A stretch of DNA of 64,000 bases from Flavobacterium lacisediminis (GCF_025909975.1 NZ_JAPCIO010000007.1:62345-126344); one strand, 5' to 3'. Shown: positions 43,286 through 53,866, counted from the stretch's first letter. Numbers and translations are program-made. The notes: generated from the letters alone by a model not told the origin.

Positions 43286-44608
43286 TTATTCGTTTACCCA
43301 ATTTAAACGATCCATTTGATTATATGGCCATGGCGCTCCATTGTTTTCAATATTACTCATCATATTGTTCAATTCCATTGGTGCTGCACTTTGTTCCATT
43401 ACCAAATAACGACGCATATCAATAATAATTGATAACGGACTAATATTAATAGGACATTCTTCAACACATGCATTACAAGTTGTACAAGCCCATAATTCTT
43501 CTGGAGTGATATAATCGTTTAATAATGATTTTCCATCATCTACAAATACACCTTTGTTTAGGTCGATATTTCTTCCTACTTCCTCCAAACGATCACGCGT
43601 ATCCATCATAATCTTACGAGGCGATAATTTTTTACCTGTTTGATTAGCAGGACAAGAAGATGTACAACGACCACATTCGGTACAACTATATGCATTTAAT
43701 AACTGAACCCAGTTTAAATCTTGAACATCAGAAGCTCCAAATTTAGCTGGAACTGCATCTGGATTTGCTGGCGCTGCAAACGGGTCAGCACTTGGATCCA
43801 TCATTAATTTTACTTCATTTGTAACACTTTCTAAATTGTTTAATTTACCTTTTGCATTTAAATCTGCAAAGTAAGTATTAGGGAAAGCTAGTAAAATGTG
43901 TAAGTGTTTAGAGAAATATAAATAGTTCAAGAAAACTAAAATTCCAGCAATGTGCAACCACCAAGCAGCTCTTTCAATAATTACAACTAAACCTTCGCTC
44001 ATTCCGTTGAACATTGGCGCAATGAATTGAGAAATTGGAAAACTTCCTGCTTGATTATAATGTCCTATTCCTAAATTTTGCAAGTGAAAATCAGCCGCAT
44101 TCATTAATAAGAATAACGTCATTAACACTACTTCAAAATATAATATATAATTGGCATCGTTTCTTGGTTTCCCATCTAAATCTGAACTAGCGAAACGACC
44201 TAATTTGGTAACATTTCTTCTAATCCAAAAGATAATAACTGTAATTAAAACTAAGAAAGCTAAAATTTCGAATGAGCCAATTAACACATCATAAAATCCT
44301 CCCATGAAAGATAACACTCTGTGGGTTCCGAAAAGTCCATCAATAATAATTTCGATTACTTCGATGTTGATAATTACGAATCCAACATATACTATAATAT
44401 GTAAAAATCCCGCAACAGGACGTTTTACCATTTTAGATTGACCTAAAGCAACCATAGTCATATTCTTCCATCGTTCAGAAGAATTATCACTACGATCAAC
44501 ATCGTGACCTAATTTTATATTTCGAATTAGTTTTTTTACATTAATTGCAAAATAACCTACACCTATTGCTAATAGCAATGCGAAGAAAATATTATCTAAA
44601 AATTGCAT
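43286..44608 (-). CDS. Membrane (Fe-S) oxidoreductase with two 4Fe-4S clusters
   Basis: The 440-residue protein has about five to six membrane helices in the first 260 residues, resembling a nitrate reductase gamma-like cytochrome b. A cytoplasmic ferredoxin domain follows with CTECGRCTSSCP (about 302-313) and CTTCNACVEECP (about 375-386), two 4Fe-4S motifs. With the CCG protein downstream it should form a quinone-linked electron-transfer module. The electron donor is unknown. Confidence 0.85.
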   Translation of the reverse strand: MQFLDNIFFALLLAIGVGYFAINVKKLIRNIKLGHDVDRSDNSSERWKNMTMVALGQSKMVKRPVAGFLHIIVYVGFVIINIEVIEIIIDGLFGTHRVLSFMGGFYDVLIGSFEILAFLVLITVIIFWIRRNVTKLGRFASSDLDGKPRNDANYILYFEVVLMTLFLLMNAADFHLQNLGIGHYNQAGSFPISQFIAPMFNGMSEGLVVIIERAAWWLHIAGILVFLNYLYFSKHLHILLAFPNTYFADLNAKGKLNNLESVTNEVKLMMDPSADPFAAPANPDAVPAKFGASDVQDLNWVQLLNAYSCTECGRCTSSCPANQTGKKLSPRKIMMDTRDRLEEVGRNIDLNKGVFVDDGKSLLNDYITPEELWACTTCNACVEECPINISPLSIIIDMRRYLVMEQSAAPMELNNMMSNIENNGAPWPYNQMDRLNWVNE

Positions 44609-44618
44609 CGTATAAAAT

Positions 44619-45593
44619 TTACTTTTTGATTGTATCGTTTACTGGAGCTACGTAAGGTTTGTTTTTCTTTCCAAAAAGTGAAACGTTTACATAACGTGTT
44701 GGATTTAAGCGAAGATCTTGTAATAATAACTCTAATTCTTTAGATGTATTAGTGAAGTTATTATACATAGCGTCGTCTTTTATTAGCTTGCCCATTGTTC
44801 CTTTACCTTTATCGATATCCGACATTATTTTATCAACATTTGCTAATGTTTTTTCTAAATTTTTTACGGTTTGACCTAAGTTAGCTTTTGCTAAAGAGTC
44901 GGACATTTTTGAAAAATTAGCAGTAGTTTTATCTAAATTAGTCATTGTAGAATTAATTTTCGATTTATTATCAGCAATCATTCCATTAATGTTTTTTGAA
45001 GCCACACTAAATTCAGAAAGTGTTTTATTTAATTCAGCTATACTACTCTTAAGATTTTGCTTTGTTTTTTCATCTAAAATATCATTTACATTAGAAAATA
45101 AAATATCAGCATTATCTAATAATTTCTGAACTTTATCTTGTAATGGTTCTAACTGTTGTGCTAAAGCATCTGTTAATCCTAACTTACTACTAGCTTTTAA
45201 GTAATCTCCAGAAACAACTAAATTATTATCAGAATCATTTGGAATAATAATAATTTCCTTACCTCCTAGAGGAGATGATCCTCTAAGTTCTGCAACACTT
45301 GTTTTTGAAATTGGATAATCTGAAGTGATTGCTAATTCAACTACAACCTTTTTATTTTCTAAAAATGAATATGAATTAACTCTTCCTACAGGAACTCCTT
45401 TAATAGTAACTATAGATGATGGAGCTAACCCTTCAACAGAATCAAACACTACATACAATTTGTTACTATTATCGAAAAGGTTTTTTCCTTTTAAAAAATT
45501 ATATCCCCAAATAAATAATAATATAGATACAATAACGAGAACGGCGGTTTTGATTTCTTTAGTTAGTTTCAAAGCTTGATAATTTTTTAACAA
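44619..45593 (-). CDS. MlaD/MCE-family lipid transport protein
   Basis: The 324-residue protein has one N-terminal membrane helix (about 14-34) and an MCE domain (about 40-120; YVVFDSVEGLAPSSIVTIKGVPVGRV). A long helical tail with repeated heptad-like segments follows (LDKTTANFSKMSDSLAKA, LEKTLANVDKIMSDID). MCE proteins form hexameric tunnels for lipid traffic between membranes. It lies 15 bases after the amidase gene. Confidence 0.87.
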   Translation of the reverse strand: MLKNYQALKLTKEIKTAVLVIVSILLFIWGYNFLKGKNLFDNSNKLYVVFDSVEGLAPSSIVTIKGVPVGRVNSYSFLENKKVVVELAITSDYPISKTSVAELRGSSPLGGKEIIIIPNDSDNNLVVSGDYLKASSKLGLTDALAQQLEPLQDKVQKLLDNADILFSNVNDILDEKTKQNLKSSIAELNKTLSEFSVASKNINGMIADNKSKINSTMTNLDKTTANFSKMSDSLAKANLGQTVKNLEKTLANVDKIMSDIDKGKGTMGKLIKDDAMYNNFTNTSKELELLLQDLRLNPTRYVNVSLFGKKNKPYVAPVNDTIKK

Positions 45594-45608
45594 AAATAAA
45601 CTTTTATT

Positions 45609-46736
45609 TTATTTTATTGCATCAGTAACGTTTATTTTTATTCCGTCTTTATAAGCTACAATAAATGCTGTAGAATATCCTTTTTGCTTAGCTTCTTCTA
45701 ATTTTTGTTTTGCTGAATCGTAATTTTTTTCAGATGCAAAAAAGTATTTATATAAACTTCCTGCTGATTCGACCGAAATTGGACTTAATCCTTTAAAATT
45801 TGAAGGTGTTGTAGCTAATTCTTTAGTACTTGCCGAAATTTGAATTTTAAATACAATCCCTTTTTCTGTAGTTTTTTCTACTTTTTTTACAACTTCTTCT
45901 TTCTTTGGAGTTTCCTTTACAATGGTTTCTTCTTTTTTATCAATGTTTTTTACATCTTCTTTTACATTGTCATTGTTTGAAGGATTAAAAAATTCATTTT
46001 TATAATCTAAAATAGCACCTGCAATTGCTTCAGCTAATTTATCTTGACCTTCTTCTGAATTTAAAAACTCCCCTTCTTCTTTATTAGAAACGAACCCCAT
46101 TTCTATTAAAACTCTAGGCATTGTAATTTGGCGCAATACTAAAAATCCGGCTTGTTTAACACCTCTATTTTTGTTATCAGTCTTTTTTGTGAAAAATTCT
46201 TGTACTCTTCCAGCTAACTCAATACTTTGATCCAAATGTTCTTCTTGTAATATAGAAATTCCAATAACCGATTCAGGAGAATTAGGATCAAAACCATCAT
46301 ATTTAATCTTATAATCAGTTTCTAAGGTAACAACCTCATTTTCGTTTTTTGCTACTTCTAAATTGGACGCATTACGAGTAATACCCATAACATAGGTTTC
46401 GTTACCTGATGCGGCTTGATTTTTATTAGCATTACAATGCATAGAAACAAAAATACTTCCTTTAGATTTGTTAGCAATATTAGCACGCTGTTGTAACTCA
46501 ATAAAAACATCTGTTTTTCTAGTGTATACAACATCAATTTGTGGGTCTTTCTCTAAAATAGCACCTACTCTAAGCATTGTTTGTAAAGCAATATTTTTTT
46601 CAATATTACCATGATATACGGCTCCATAATCTTTCCCACCATGACCCGCATCTAAGACAACTTTAAATTTTTGTCCTTGACTATATCCTGATAAAAAGTG
46701 CATTGCAATAACTACAAATACAATTTTCTTAAACAT
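45609..46736 (-). CDS. N-acetylmuramoyl-L-alanine amidase (copy 2)
   Basis: The 375-residue protein has a signal peptide and an Amidase_3 zinc domain: VVLDAGHGGKDYGAVYHGNIEK (zinc His), Glu in the EKNIALQ region, SMHCNANKN, and VLIEMGFVSNKEEGEFL. A lysine/glutamate-rich linker (about 255-300) leads to a SPOR-like C-terminal domain (FKIQISASTKELATTP ... KQKGYSTAFIVAYKDG) that would bind denuded septal peptidoglycan. It is a tandem paralogue of the gene at 46749. Confidence 0.88.
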   Translation of the reverse strand: MFKKIVFVVIAMHFLSGYSQGQKFKVVLDAGHGGKDYGAVYHGNIEKNIALQTMLRVGAILEKDPQIDVVYTRKTDVFIELQQRANIANKSKGSIFVSMHCNANKNQAASGNETYVMGITRNASNLEVAKNENEVVTLETDYKIKYDGFDPNSPESVIGISILQEEHLDQSIELAGRVQEFFTKKTDNKNRGVKQAGFLVLRQITMPRVLIEMGFVSNKEEGEFLNSEEGQDKLAEAIAGAILDYKNEFFNPSNNDNVKEDVKNIDKKEETIVKETPKKEEVVKKVEKTTEKGIVFKIQISASTKELATTPSNFKGLSPISVESAGSLYKYFFASEKNYDSAKQKLEEAKQKGYSTAFIVAYKDGIKINVTDAIK

Positions 46737-46748
46737 ATGCTTTCCTTT

Positions 46749-47852
46749 TTAATTTGTAAATGTTACTATATAAGCTGAAGAGTATCCTTTTTTCTTAGCT
46801 TCTTCTAATTTTTTCTTACAAGCATTAAAATCGGTTTCTTCTCCATAAAAATACTTGTATATTTTTTTATCCTTTTCAAAAGTAATTCCTTTTAAACCTT
46901 TAAAATTAGCAGGCTTTGTTTCAACTTTTTTATTTCCAGCACAAATTTGTACTTTATAATATGTTTTATTTGATTTTGAATTATTTTTCTCTGTTGCAAC
47001 TTTATCTGAATCAGGATTTATTTTAGTAGAAGTCGATGCTTTCGTTGTTACAACAGTTTCAATTTCAGCAACTTCACTTCCATTAAAAAAATCATTTTTA
47101 TAGGCTATAATTGCATTAGAAATAGACTTTGACATTTCTTGCTTACCTTTTTCTGAACTCAAATATTTAGCTTCGTCAGGATGTGAAACAAAACCCAATT
47201 CAATTAGTACTCCTGGCATTACAGTAGCATCTAAAACCCACAAAGGTTGTTGGTGAACACCTTTATCTTTTCGTTTTAATTCATCTCGAAATTGATTTTG
47301 AATTAAAGTTGCTAATTCAATACTTTGCAATAATGATTCTTCTTGCATGATTTTTAACCCAATTAATGTTTCTGGATTATTTGGATCAAAACCTTTGTAT
47401 TTCGTTTTATAATCTGTTTCTTGAAAAATTACAGCATTCTCCGTTTTTGCAATTTCTAAATTGGTTCCAGTTCTTGACATTCCCATTACTAAAGTCATTG
47501 CACCTATAGGATTACCTGATTTCACTGAATTACAATGAACAGAAACAAATAAATTAGCTTTAGCTCTATTTGCAATATTAGCGCGTTCTCTTAATTCTAT
47601 AAAAACATCGGTTTTTCTAGTATATATGACTTCAACATCTTTATTTTTTTCTAAGATTTTCCCAATTTTTAGTACAACATCAAGCGCTACATCTTTTTCT
47701 TGTACACCATTTTTTACAGCTCCTGGATCTTTTCCACCATGACCGGCATCCAAAACCACTTTAAAATTAGCGTTATTTTGGCTTATACCAAAGGTAAAAG
47801 TGAAAAGTAAAACCCATAAAAACAGATTTTTAGTATTTTTTTTAGATGGCAT
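46749..47852 (-). CDS. N-acetylmuramoyl-L-alanine amidase (copy 1)
   Basis: The 367-residue protein has the same layout as the next gene: signal peptide, Amidase_3 domain (VVLDAGHGGKDPGAVKNG, SVHCNSVKSGN, LIELGFVSHPDEAKYL), Ser/Lys-rich linker and a SPOR-like end (YYKVQICAGNKKVETKP). It cleaves the amide bond between MurNAc and the stem peptide in the periplasm during division. The two copies lie 12 bases apart and must come from a tandem duplication. The gene is divergent from the LptD-like gene. Confidence 0.88.
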   Translation of the reverse strand: MPSKKNTKNLFLWVLLFTFTFGISQNNANFKVVLDAGHGGKDPGAVKNGVQEKDVALDVVLKIGKILEKNKDVEVIYTRKTDVFIELRERANIANRAKANLFVSVHCNSVKSGNPIGAMTLVMGMSRTGTNLEIAKTENAVIFQETDYKTKYKGFDPNNPETLIGLKIMQEESLLQSIELATLIQNQFRDELKRKDKGVHQQPLWVLDATVMPGVLIELGFVSHPDEAKYLSSEKGKQEMSKSISNAIIAYKNDFFNGSEVAEIETVVTTKASTSTKINPDSDKVATEKNNSKSNKTYYKVQICAGNKKVETKPANFKGLKGITFEKDKKIYKYFYGEETDFNACKKKLEEAKKKGYSSAYIVTFTN

Positions 47853-47923
47853 AAAACAAATGATAAGTATTATAAGTTATAATTTTATTAAAACATTATT
47901 TTTGCAAAAAAATATATGTAAGT

Positions 47924-50611
47924 TTGACACTTCAAAAAGTGAGCCAAATTTTTACAAAAATACTATTAAAAGCATTGCATACAAAGTTATTTCATATCGT
48001 TTTTTCAGTAATTTTTCTAACATTAGGAACCACCTCTATTTTTTCTCAAGAAAATCCAATTCCAGGCACCATCACTTTAACTAAATCTGATTTAGAAAAA
48101 GTTAAAGATTCTACTGCTGTTGATAGTACTAAAAAGAAAAAAACTTTTTTAGAAGGTGTTGTCAATATGAAAGCTAAAGAGTATGAAAAACTTGACCAAA
48201 AGAAAAAAACAGTAACACTTAATGATGAAGCCGAAATTTATTATACCGATTTTGAACTTAAAGCAGGTAAGATAGTTTTAGACTATGAAAAAAACCAAGT
48301 TTATGCGGGTAGATTAAAAGATTCTGCAGGTAATTACATTCAACGCCCTGTTTTTAAGCAAGGAAGTAACATTATTGAACCTGATTCTATTATTTATAAT
48401 ACCAAATCACAGCGTGCCAAAGTTTGGAACTCTAGAACCACACAAGGAGAACTTTTTATAAAAGCCGAAATTTCTAAAAAAGAAAACGATTCGGTTTATT
48501 TTATGAAAAATGCCCGAATGACTACTTCTAAAAATATTGATGATCCTGAATATTACTTTTTAGTTAGAAAAGTAAAATTTGTTCCTAAGAAAAAAGTAGT
48601 TGCTGGATTAACCAATATGGTAATTATGGATGTTCCTACTCCTATTGGTTTACCCTTTGCTTATTTTCCAATGTCAGAAAAAAGTTTGTCAGGTTTTATA
48701 CTACCAACACCTGGACAAAATAACAGACAAGGTTATTTTTTACAAAATGGAGGTTATTATTTTGCATTGAGTGACTATTATGATTTAGCCATTCTGGGTG
48801 ATTATTATACCAATGGCAGTTATGGACTAAGAGCTGAAAGTAGTTATGCAAAACGATATAAATTTAATGGCCGTTTAAATTTCCGTTTTGAAAACAATAT
48901 ACAAAGTGAAAAAGGATTTCCTGATTATATAAAGTCTAAGCAATATAATATTCAATGGTCACATAGTCAAGATGCTAAAGCTGCTGCTGATTCACGTTTT
49001 TCTGCATCTGTGAATTTGGGAAGTAGTCAATATTTTAGACAGTCTGTAAATATGAACAATGTTGGCTCTAGCTTAAATAATAATTTAAGTTCATCTGTTT
49101 CTTATTCAAAAACATTTCGTTCTGTACCTCAAGTGAATATGTCAATTTCTGCAACACATTCACAAAATACTAATACTGAAGAAATCGATATGACTTTACC
49201 TACTTTTCAAGCTAGTGTGGATAGAATTTATCCATTTGCGCCAAAAGATGGAATTAAAAAAGGAATATTAAAAAATATTAACCTTCAATATAATGTAAGA
49301 GGTGAAAATCGGATTAAAACAAATGATTCGTTATTTTTTACTTCTCAAATGTTTAGAGATGCTAAATCCGGATTTCAACATACCATTCCAATTAATACTA
49401 ATTTTAAAATCTTTAAGTATTTCAGTGTTTCAGCTGGTGCAACTTATAATGAAACCTGGGTAATGAATACAATTAATAAAGATTTTAGTGGAATTGAAAA
49501 TAAAGTCATTGTATCCGATGTAAAAGGATTTGAAGCCTATAGAACTTATAATTTTAATGCTGGAATTGGAACAACAATCTATGGGACTTTTAACTTTGGA
49601 GAAGACAAAAAAATTCAAGCTATACGACATGTAATGAGACCTAATATAGGTTATGGCTACACTCCTAGCTTTGATCAATACTTTGAAAAATACGCACTAG
49701 ACGCAACAGGAATTAATTTTAATGATTATACTAAATTTGAAAATGGTCTTTTTGGTTCACCTTCTAAAAGTCTATCAAACCGAATGAATTTCTCATTAAG
49801 TAATACTTTTGAAGCCAAAGTAAGAGACGAAGAAAGCAAAAAAGGTGAAACCAAAAAAGTGATGTTATTAAATAACCTAAACGTTGGTATTGGTTACGAT
49901 ATTGCTGCAGATTCTTTAAAATGGTCCGAAATGTCAGTATCAGGTGGTACTCAACTTTTAAAACAAAAAATGAATATCAATTTTGCTGCAACTTTAGATG
50001 CATTTGCAATTGATAATGCCGGAAGAAGAATTGACAAGTTAAACATCGATAATGGAGGAAGCTTCTTCAGGTTACCAAGAGCTAACATGACAATTAACTA
50101 CAACTTTTCAAGTGCTGATAATAGTAAAAAAAGTAGAGAAACTGAACAAAACTTACAAAATGGCGGTAGAGCAGATGATTTGTTTGGAAAAAGTGTAGAC
50201 ATGAGTGATTCTCGTCAAAGCCTTTTTGATAAAGACAAGGAAGAGGGAAATAAAAGTTTAGATTGGTACAGTTATAAAATTCCATGGGATTTGAGACTCG
50301 CGTATTCTGTAACATATAATAATACCAATAGACAAAATGAAATTCAATCTCATTCTTTAATGGCTTCTGGTAACATTGAATTAGCACCAAGATGGAAAGT
50401 TGGCTTTTCTTCAGGTTACGATTTTAAACAAAAAGGAGTGACTTTTACACAATTACGATTTGAACGTGATTTAGAAAGCTGGAGAATGAGTTTCAACTGG
50501 GTTCCTTTTGGACAAAATACCTATTGGGGTTTCTTTATCGGGATTTCTTCTTCTATATTTAGTGATATTAAGTACGAAAAACGTCAGTTACCTGATAGAG
50601 TTTTTAGATAA
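47924..50611 (+). CDS. LptD-like outer-membrane LPS-assembly protein
   Basis: The protein of about 890 residues has an N-terminal signal-like helix (HIVFSVIFLTLGTTSIFSQ), an OstA-like beta-jellyroll (YEKLDQKKKTVTLNDEAEIYYTDFELKAGKIVLDYE-type, about 65-110), and a large C-terminal beta-barrel with alternating strands ending in PDRVFR. This matches the Bacteroidota putative LptD, which inserts lipopolysaccharide in the outer membrane. The only starts in frame are TTG at 47924 and GTG at 47939. A -7-like TAAGTTTG at 47919-47926 overlaps the TTG, which favours GTG. Confidence 0.82.
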   Translation: MTLQKVSQIFTKILLKALHTKLFHIVFSVIFLTLGTTSIFSQENPIPGTITLTKSDLEKVKDSTAVDSTKKKKTFLEGVVNMKAKEYEKLDQKKKTVTLNDEAEIYYTDFELKAGKIVLDYEKNQVYAGRLKDSAGNYIQRPVFKQGSNIIEPDSIIYNTKSQRAKVWNSRTTQGELFIKAEISKKENDSVYFMKNARMTTSKNIDDPEYYFLVRKVKFVPKKKVVAGLTNMVIMDVPTPIGLPFAYFPMSEKSLSGFILPTPGQNNRQGYFLQNGGYYFALSDYYDLAILGDYYTNGSYGLRAESSYAKRYKFNGRLNFRFENNIQSEKGFPDYIKSKQYNIQWSHSQDAKAAADSRFSASVNLGSSQYFRQSVNMNNVGSSLNNNLSSSVSYSKTFRSVPQVNMSISATHSQNTNTEEIDMTLPTFQASVDRIYPFAPKDGIKKGILKNINLQYNVRGENRIKTNDSLFFTSQMFRDAKSGFQHTIPINTNFKIFKYFSVSAGATYNETWVMNTINKDFSGIENKVIVSDVKGFEAYRTYNFNAGIGTTIYGTFNFGEDKKIQAIRHVMRPNIGYGYTPSFDQYFEKYALDATGINFNDYTKFENGLFGSPSKSLSNRMNFSLSNTFEAKVRDEESKKGETKKVMLLNNLNVGIGYDIAADSLKWSEMSVSGGTQLLKQKMNINFAATLDAFAIDNAGRRIDKLNIDNGGSFFRLPRANMTINYNFSSADNSKKSRETEQNLQNGGRADDLFGKSVDMSDSRQSLFDKDKEEGNKSLDWYSYKIPWDLRLAYSVTYNNTNRQNEIQSHSLMASGNIELAPRWKVGFSSGYDFKQKGVTFTQLRFERDLESWRMSFNWVPFGQNTYWGFFIGISSSIFSDIKYEKRQLPDRVFR

Positions 50612-50629
50612 TAATCAAATTAATAAATT

Positions 50630-51010
50630 ATGAAAAAAATCATTTATACAGACAAAGCACCAGCACCTATTGGGCCATACAACCAAGCTGTTTTAGTAGG
50701 TAACACTTTATATACTTCTGGACAAATTGCTCTAAACCCAGTTTCAATGGAATTAGTTTTAGACGATATCGAAACTGAAACTAAACAAGTAATGGAAAAC
50801 ATGAAAGCCGTTTTAACAGCTGCCGACATGACATTTGAAAACGTAATAAAAACTTCAATTTTTATTATGAATATGGGCGATTTTACTCGTATCAATGCAG
50901 TTTATGGAAGTTACTTTGATGAAACAACAGCACCCGCTAGAGAGACAGTTCAAGTAGCATGCTTACCAAAAAATGTCAATATTGAAATTTCAATGATAGC
51001 GGTAAAATAA
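50630..51010 (+). CDS. ridA: RidA-family enamine/imine deaminase
   Basis: The 126-residue protein has the YjgF/RidA signature: APAPIGPYNQAVLVGNTLYTSGQIALNP (about 11-38) and a C-terminal RETVQVACLPKNVNIEISMIAV with the active-site Arg. RidA removes reactive 2-aminoacrylate made by threonine dehydratases and similar enzymes. It is 18 bases downstream of the LptD-like gene and convergent with hisIE, one base apart. Confidence 0.92.
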   Translation: MKKIIYTDKAPAPIGPYNQAVLVGNTLYTSGQIALNPVSMELVLDDIETETKQVMENMKAVLTAADMTFENVIKTSIFIMNMGDFTRINAVYGSYFDETTAPARETVQVACLPKNVNIEISMIAVK

Positions 51011-51011
51011 A

Positions 51012-51611
51012 CTATTTTTCCCTTCTCTTCAAAACCTCCACTACATCTTGCAACTGAAAACCTTTAGCCTGTAATAAAATTAGGTAGTGAAACAATAAAT
51101 CAGCACTTTCGGATAAGAACAAATCGTTGTTATTGTCTTTGGCTTCAATGACTACTTCAACTGCTTCTTCACCGACTTTTTGTGCTATTTTATTAATGCC
51201 TTTTGCAAATAATGAGGCAACATAACTCTTTTCAGCATCGGCATTTTCTTTGCGTTTTGCAATGGTGTTTTCTAATTTTGATAAAAATCCAAATTCTTGA
51301 TTATTAGATTCTTGCCAACACGTATCTAAACCTGTGTGACAAGTTGGGCCAACTGGATTTACTTTTACCAAAAGCGTATCGTTATCACAATCTTCTTTAA
51401 TCGAAATCAGTTCCAAAAAGTTACCACTCTCCTCGCCTTTTGTCCATAAACGATTTTTTGTACGACTAAAGAAAGTTACTTTTTTAGTTGCCAATGTTTG
51501 TTCAAGAGCTTCTTGATTCATGTAGCCTAACATTAAAACGTTTTTAGTTTCGCTGTCTTGAATGATGGCTGGGATAAGGTTGTCTGGGGTTTTATTAAAA
51601 TTTACTTTCAT
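51012..51611 (-). CDS. hisIE: HisIE, bifunctional PRA-CH/PRA-PH
   Basis: The 199-residue protein covers histidine steps 2 and 3. The cyclohydrolase half has VLMLGYMNQEALEQT, WTKGEESGNFL and CDNDTLLVKVNPVGPTCHTG (metal-binding Cys and Asp). The pyrophosphohydrolase half (about 105-199) has SYVASLFAKGINKIAQKVGEEAVEVV. It is the last gene of the his operon. Confidence 0.94.
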   Translation of the reverse strand: MKVNFNKTPDNLIPAIIQDSETKNVLMLGYMNQEALEQTLATKKVTFFSRTKNRLWTKGEESGNFLELISIKEDCDNDTLLVKVNPVGPTCHTGLDTCWQESNNQEFGFLSKLENTIAKRKENADAEKSYVASLFAKGINKIAQKVGEEAVEVVIEAKDNNNDLFLSESADLLFHYLILLQAKGFQLQDVVEVLKRREK

Positions 51612-51679
51612 GGTTTTTGGTTTTGAAACACATACTCACGTAGTTTTTTAATTATTCCTATGTGTCTATGTGTTTAATT

Positions 51680-52435
51680 TTACACTCTAATTGCAATATT
51701 TTGATTCTTTAAAAACTGTTTTAATTCTGGAATTTCGATTTCTTGGTAGTGAAAAACACTAGCTGCTAAAGCGGCATCAGCTTTTCCGGTGATAAATGTT
51801 TCCGCGAAATGTTCCATAGTTCCCGCACCACCAGAAGCGATAATGGGAATGTTTACAATTTCGGATAACTTGGCTAACGCTTCATTGGCAAAACCATTTT
51901 TAGTTCCATCGTTATTCATGGATGTGAACAAAATTTCTCCAGCACCACGTTGTTCTACTTCTTTTGCCCAATCAAATAAATTCAATTCGGTTGGTACTTT
52001 TCCACCAACTAAATGTACAATCCAATCACCATCAATTTGTTTGGCATCTATGGCAACAACCACGCACTGACTTCCGTATTTTGCTGCAATTTCATTAATC
52101 AAGTTTGGATTTTTAACAGCTGAGGAATTGATCGAAACTTTATCTGCGCCATTACGAAGCAATACATCCACATCAGCAACAGATGAAATACCACCACCAA
52201 CCGTAAATGGAATATTTATTGCAGCAGCTACTTTTCTAACCAAGTCAATTAATGTCGCGCGACGTTCTTCTGTAGCTGAAATATCTAAAAAAACTAGTTC
52301 ATCAGCACCTGTTTCAGCGTATTTTTTTGCCAATTCTACTGGATCACCAGCATCTTTTAAATCCACAAAATTGACACCTTTAACAGTTCGTCCGTTTTTG
52401 ATGTCTAAGCAGGGAATGATTCTTTTTGTCAACAT
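51680..52435 (-). CDS. hisF: HisF, imidazole glycerol phosphate synthase cyclase
   Basis: The 251-residue TIM-barrel protein has the catalytic Asp11 in [10 protein letters not shown] and Asp130 in [21 protein letters not shown] and [13 protein letters not shown] hold the phosphate-binding loops. With HisH it makes imidazole glycerol phosphate and AICAR from PRFAR and ammonia. The spacer before it carries short repeats (AGTGATTAGTGATAAG) of a kind common between Flavobacterium his genes. Confidence 0.95.
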   Translation of the reverse strand: MLTKRIIPCLDIKNGRTVKGVNFVDLKDAGDPVELAKKYAETGADELVFLDISATEERRATLIDLVRKVAAAINIPFTVGGGISSVADVDVLLRNGADKVSINSSAVKNPNLINEIAAKYGSQCVVVAIDAKQIDGDWIVHLVGGKVPTELNLFDWAKEVEQRGAGEILFTSMNNDGTKNGFANEALAKLSEIVNIPIIASGGAGTMEHFAETFITGKADAALAASVFHYQEIEIPELKQFLKNQNIAIRV

Positions 52436-52504
52436 GATTTAGTGATTAGTGATAAGTAAATAGTGATTAGCTTTCCAAACTTTTCACTATTTCCTTTTCA
52501 CTTT

Positions 52505-53248
52505 TTACTTATTAATAATATAGTTTTCTAATTGCTTTAAAGTAATTCTGCCTTCATAAATGGCTTTTCCGATGATGGTGCCTTCGCAACCTAATTCGGC
52601 TAACTTGGGCAATTCATCGAAAGTGGAAATTCCTCCAGAAGCGATTAGTTTTAATCTCGACTCCGCTCGATTTGACAAATCGGAATCTAAAATTCTTTGG
52701 TATAATTCAAAACTTGGACCTTCAAGCATACCGTCTTTTGAAATATCGGTGCAAATTACGTTTTGAATACCTTCTTGTTGATAGCTTTGAATAAACGGAA
52801 TAACTTCTTCTTTTGATTCTTCTAACCACCCTGAAATAGCTACTTTTTCATTCATAGCATCAGCTCCTAAAATGATTTTATCTGCTCCGTATTGCTGAAT
52901 CCAACTTTTGAAAACTTCTGGTTGTTTAATGGCAATACTTCCGCCTGTGATTTGATTGGCGCCGCTTTCAAAAGCAATTTTTAAATCGGCATCAGATTTT
53001 AAACCACCACCAAAATCGATTTTTAAATTCGTTTTCGAAGCTATTTGTTCCAAAACTTTGTAATTCACGATTTGGCTTGATTTTGCACCATCTAAATCTA
53101 CTAAATGTAAATACTCAATTCCGTGTGCTTCAAATGATTTGGCTACTTCTAAAGGATTTTCGTTATAAATTTTCTTCGTATCGTAATCGCCTTTGGAAAG
53201 TCGTACGCATTTTCCTTCTATGATGTCTATGGCTGGGATTATTCTCAT
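52505..53248 (-). CDS. hisA: HisA, phosphoribosylformimino-AICAR isomerase
   Basis: The 247-residue TIM-barrel protein has the catalytic Asp8 in [10 protein letters not shown] and Asp in [20 protein letters not shown] (about 163-182), with phosphate loops DFGGGLKSD and [11 protein letters not shown]. It carries out the Amadori rearrangement to PRFAR. It lies between hisH and hisF in the usual order. Confidence 0.95.
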   Translation of the reverse strand: MRIIPAIDIIEGKCVRLSKGDYDTKKIYNENPLEVAKSFEAHGIEYLHLVDLDGAKSSQIVNYKVLEQIASKTNLKIDFGGGLKSDADLKIAFESGANQITGGSIAIKQPEVFKSWIQQYGADKIILGADAMNEKVAISGWLEESKEEVIPFIQSYQQEGIQNVICTDISKDGMLEGPSFELYQRILDSDLSNRAESRLKLIASGGISTFDELPKLAELGCEGTIIGKAIYEGRITLKQLENYIINK

Positions 53249-53284
53249 ATCAAGTTCAATTTCAAGAGCAATTTCAAGCTCAAA

Positions 53285-53866
53285 TTATAAGTTTAAAAAG
53301 TTTTTCAAAATTTGTTCTCCGAAGATTCCACTTTTTTCTGGGTGAAATTGTACTCCGAAAAAGTTTTCGCGTTGCAATGCCGTGCTATATTCGAGTTCGT
53401 AATTCGTGGTGGCAATTGTGTTTTCAGATAAAGACGCATAATAACTATGAACCAAATACATGAATTCGTTTTCTTTAATTCCTTTAAACAATGGCGTTTT
53501 TAGATTATAAATCGTATTCCAACCCATTTGAGGTACTTTTACTTCTTGAGAAAATTTCACAACATTAACATCAAAAATTCCTAATCCATTCGTGTTACCT
53601 TCTTCAGAATGTTTACACATCAATTGCATGCCCAAACAAATTCCTAAAACCGGTTGTTTTAACGTTGGAATTAGCACATCTAAACCACTTTCTTGCAACA
53701 TTTTCATGGCACTACTCGCCTCGCCTACACCAGGAAAAATAACTTTATCGGCTGATTTTATGGTAATCCAATCGTTCGTAACAATTCCTACAAAGCCAAG
53801 TCGTTCCAAAGCGAATAAAACACTTTGCACATTTCCGGCTCCGTAATCTATAATAGCTATTTTCAT
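53285..53866 (-). CDS. hisH: HisH, glutamine amidotransferase subunit
   Basis: The 193-residue class I amidotransferase supplies ammonia to HisF. IIDYGAGNVQSV starts it, the nucleophile Cys lies in VLGICLGMQLM (about 73-83), and the His-Glu pair in GVQFHPEKSG (about 172-181). The spacer after hisB contains short CAGTC/GTCGCAG-type repeats. Confidence 0.95.
   Translation of the reverse strand: MKIAIIDYGAGNVQSVLFALERLGFVGIVTNDWITIKSADKVIFPGVGEASSAMKMLQESGLDVLIPTLKQPVLGICLGMQLMCKHSEEGNTNGLGIFDVNVVKFSQEVKVPQMGWNTIYNLKTPLFKGIKENEFMYLVHSYYASLSENTIATTNYELEYSTALQRENFFGVQFHPEKSGIFGEQILKNFLNL

Noticed and set aside
52440..52504. A functional element in the short AGTGATTAG-like repeats between hisA and hisF
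   Set aside because: Similar low-complexity repeats fill several his intergenic gaps and look like neutral spacer DNA without conserved pairing or promoter motifs.
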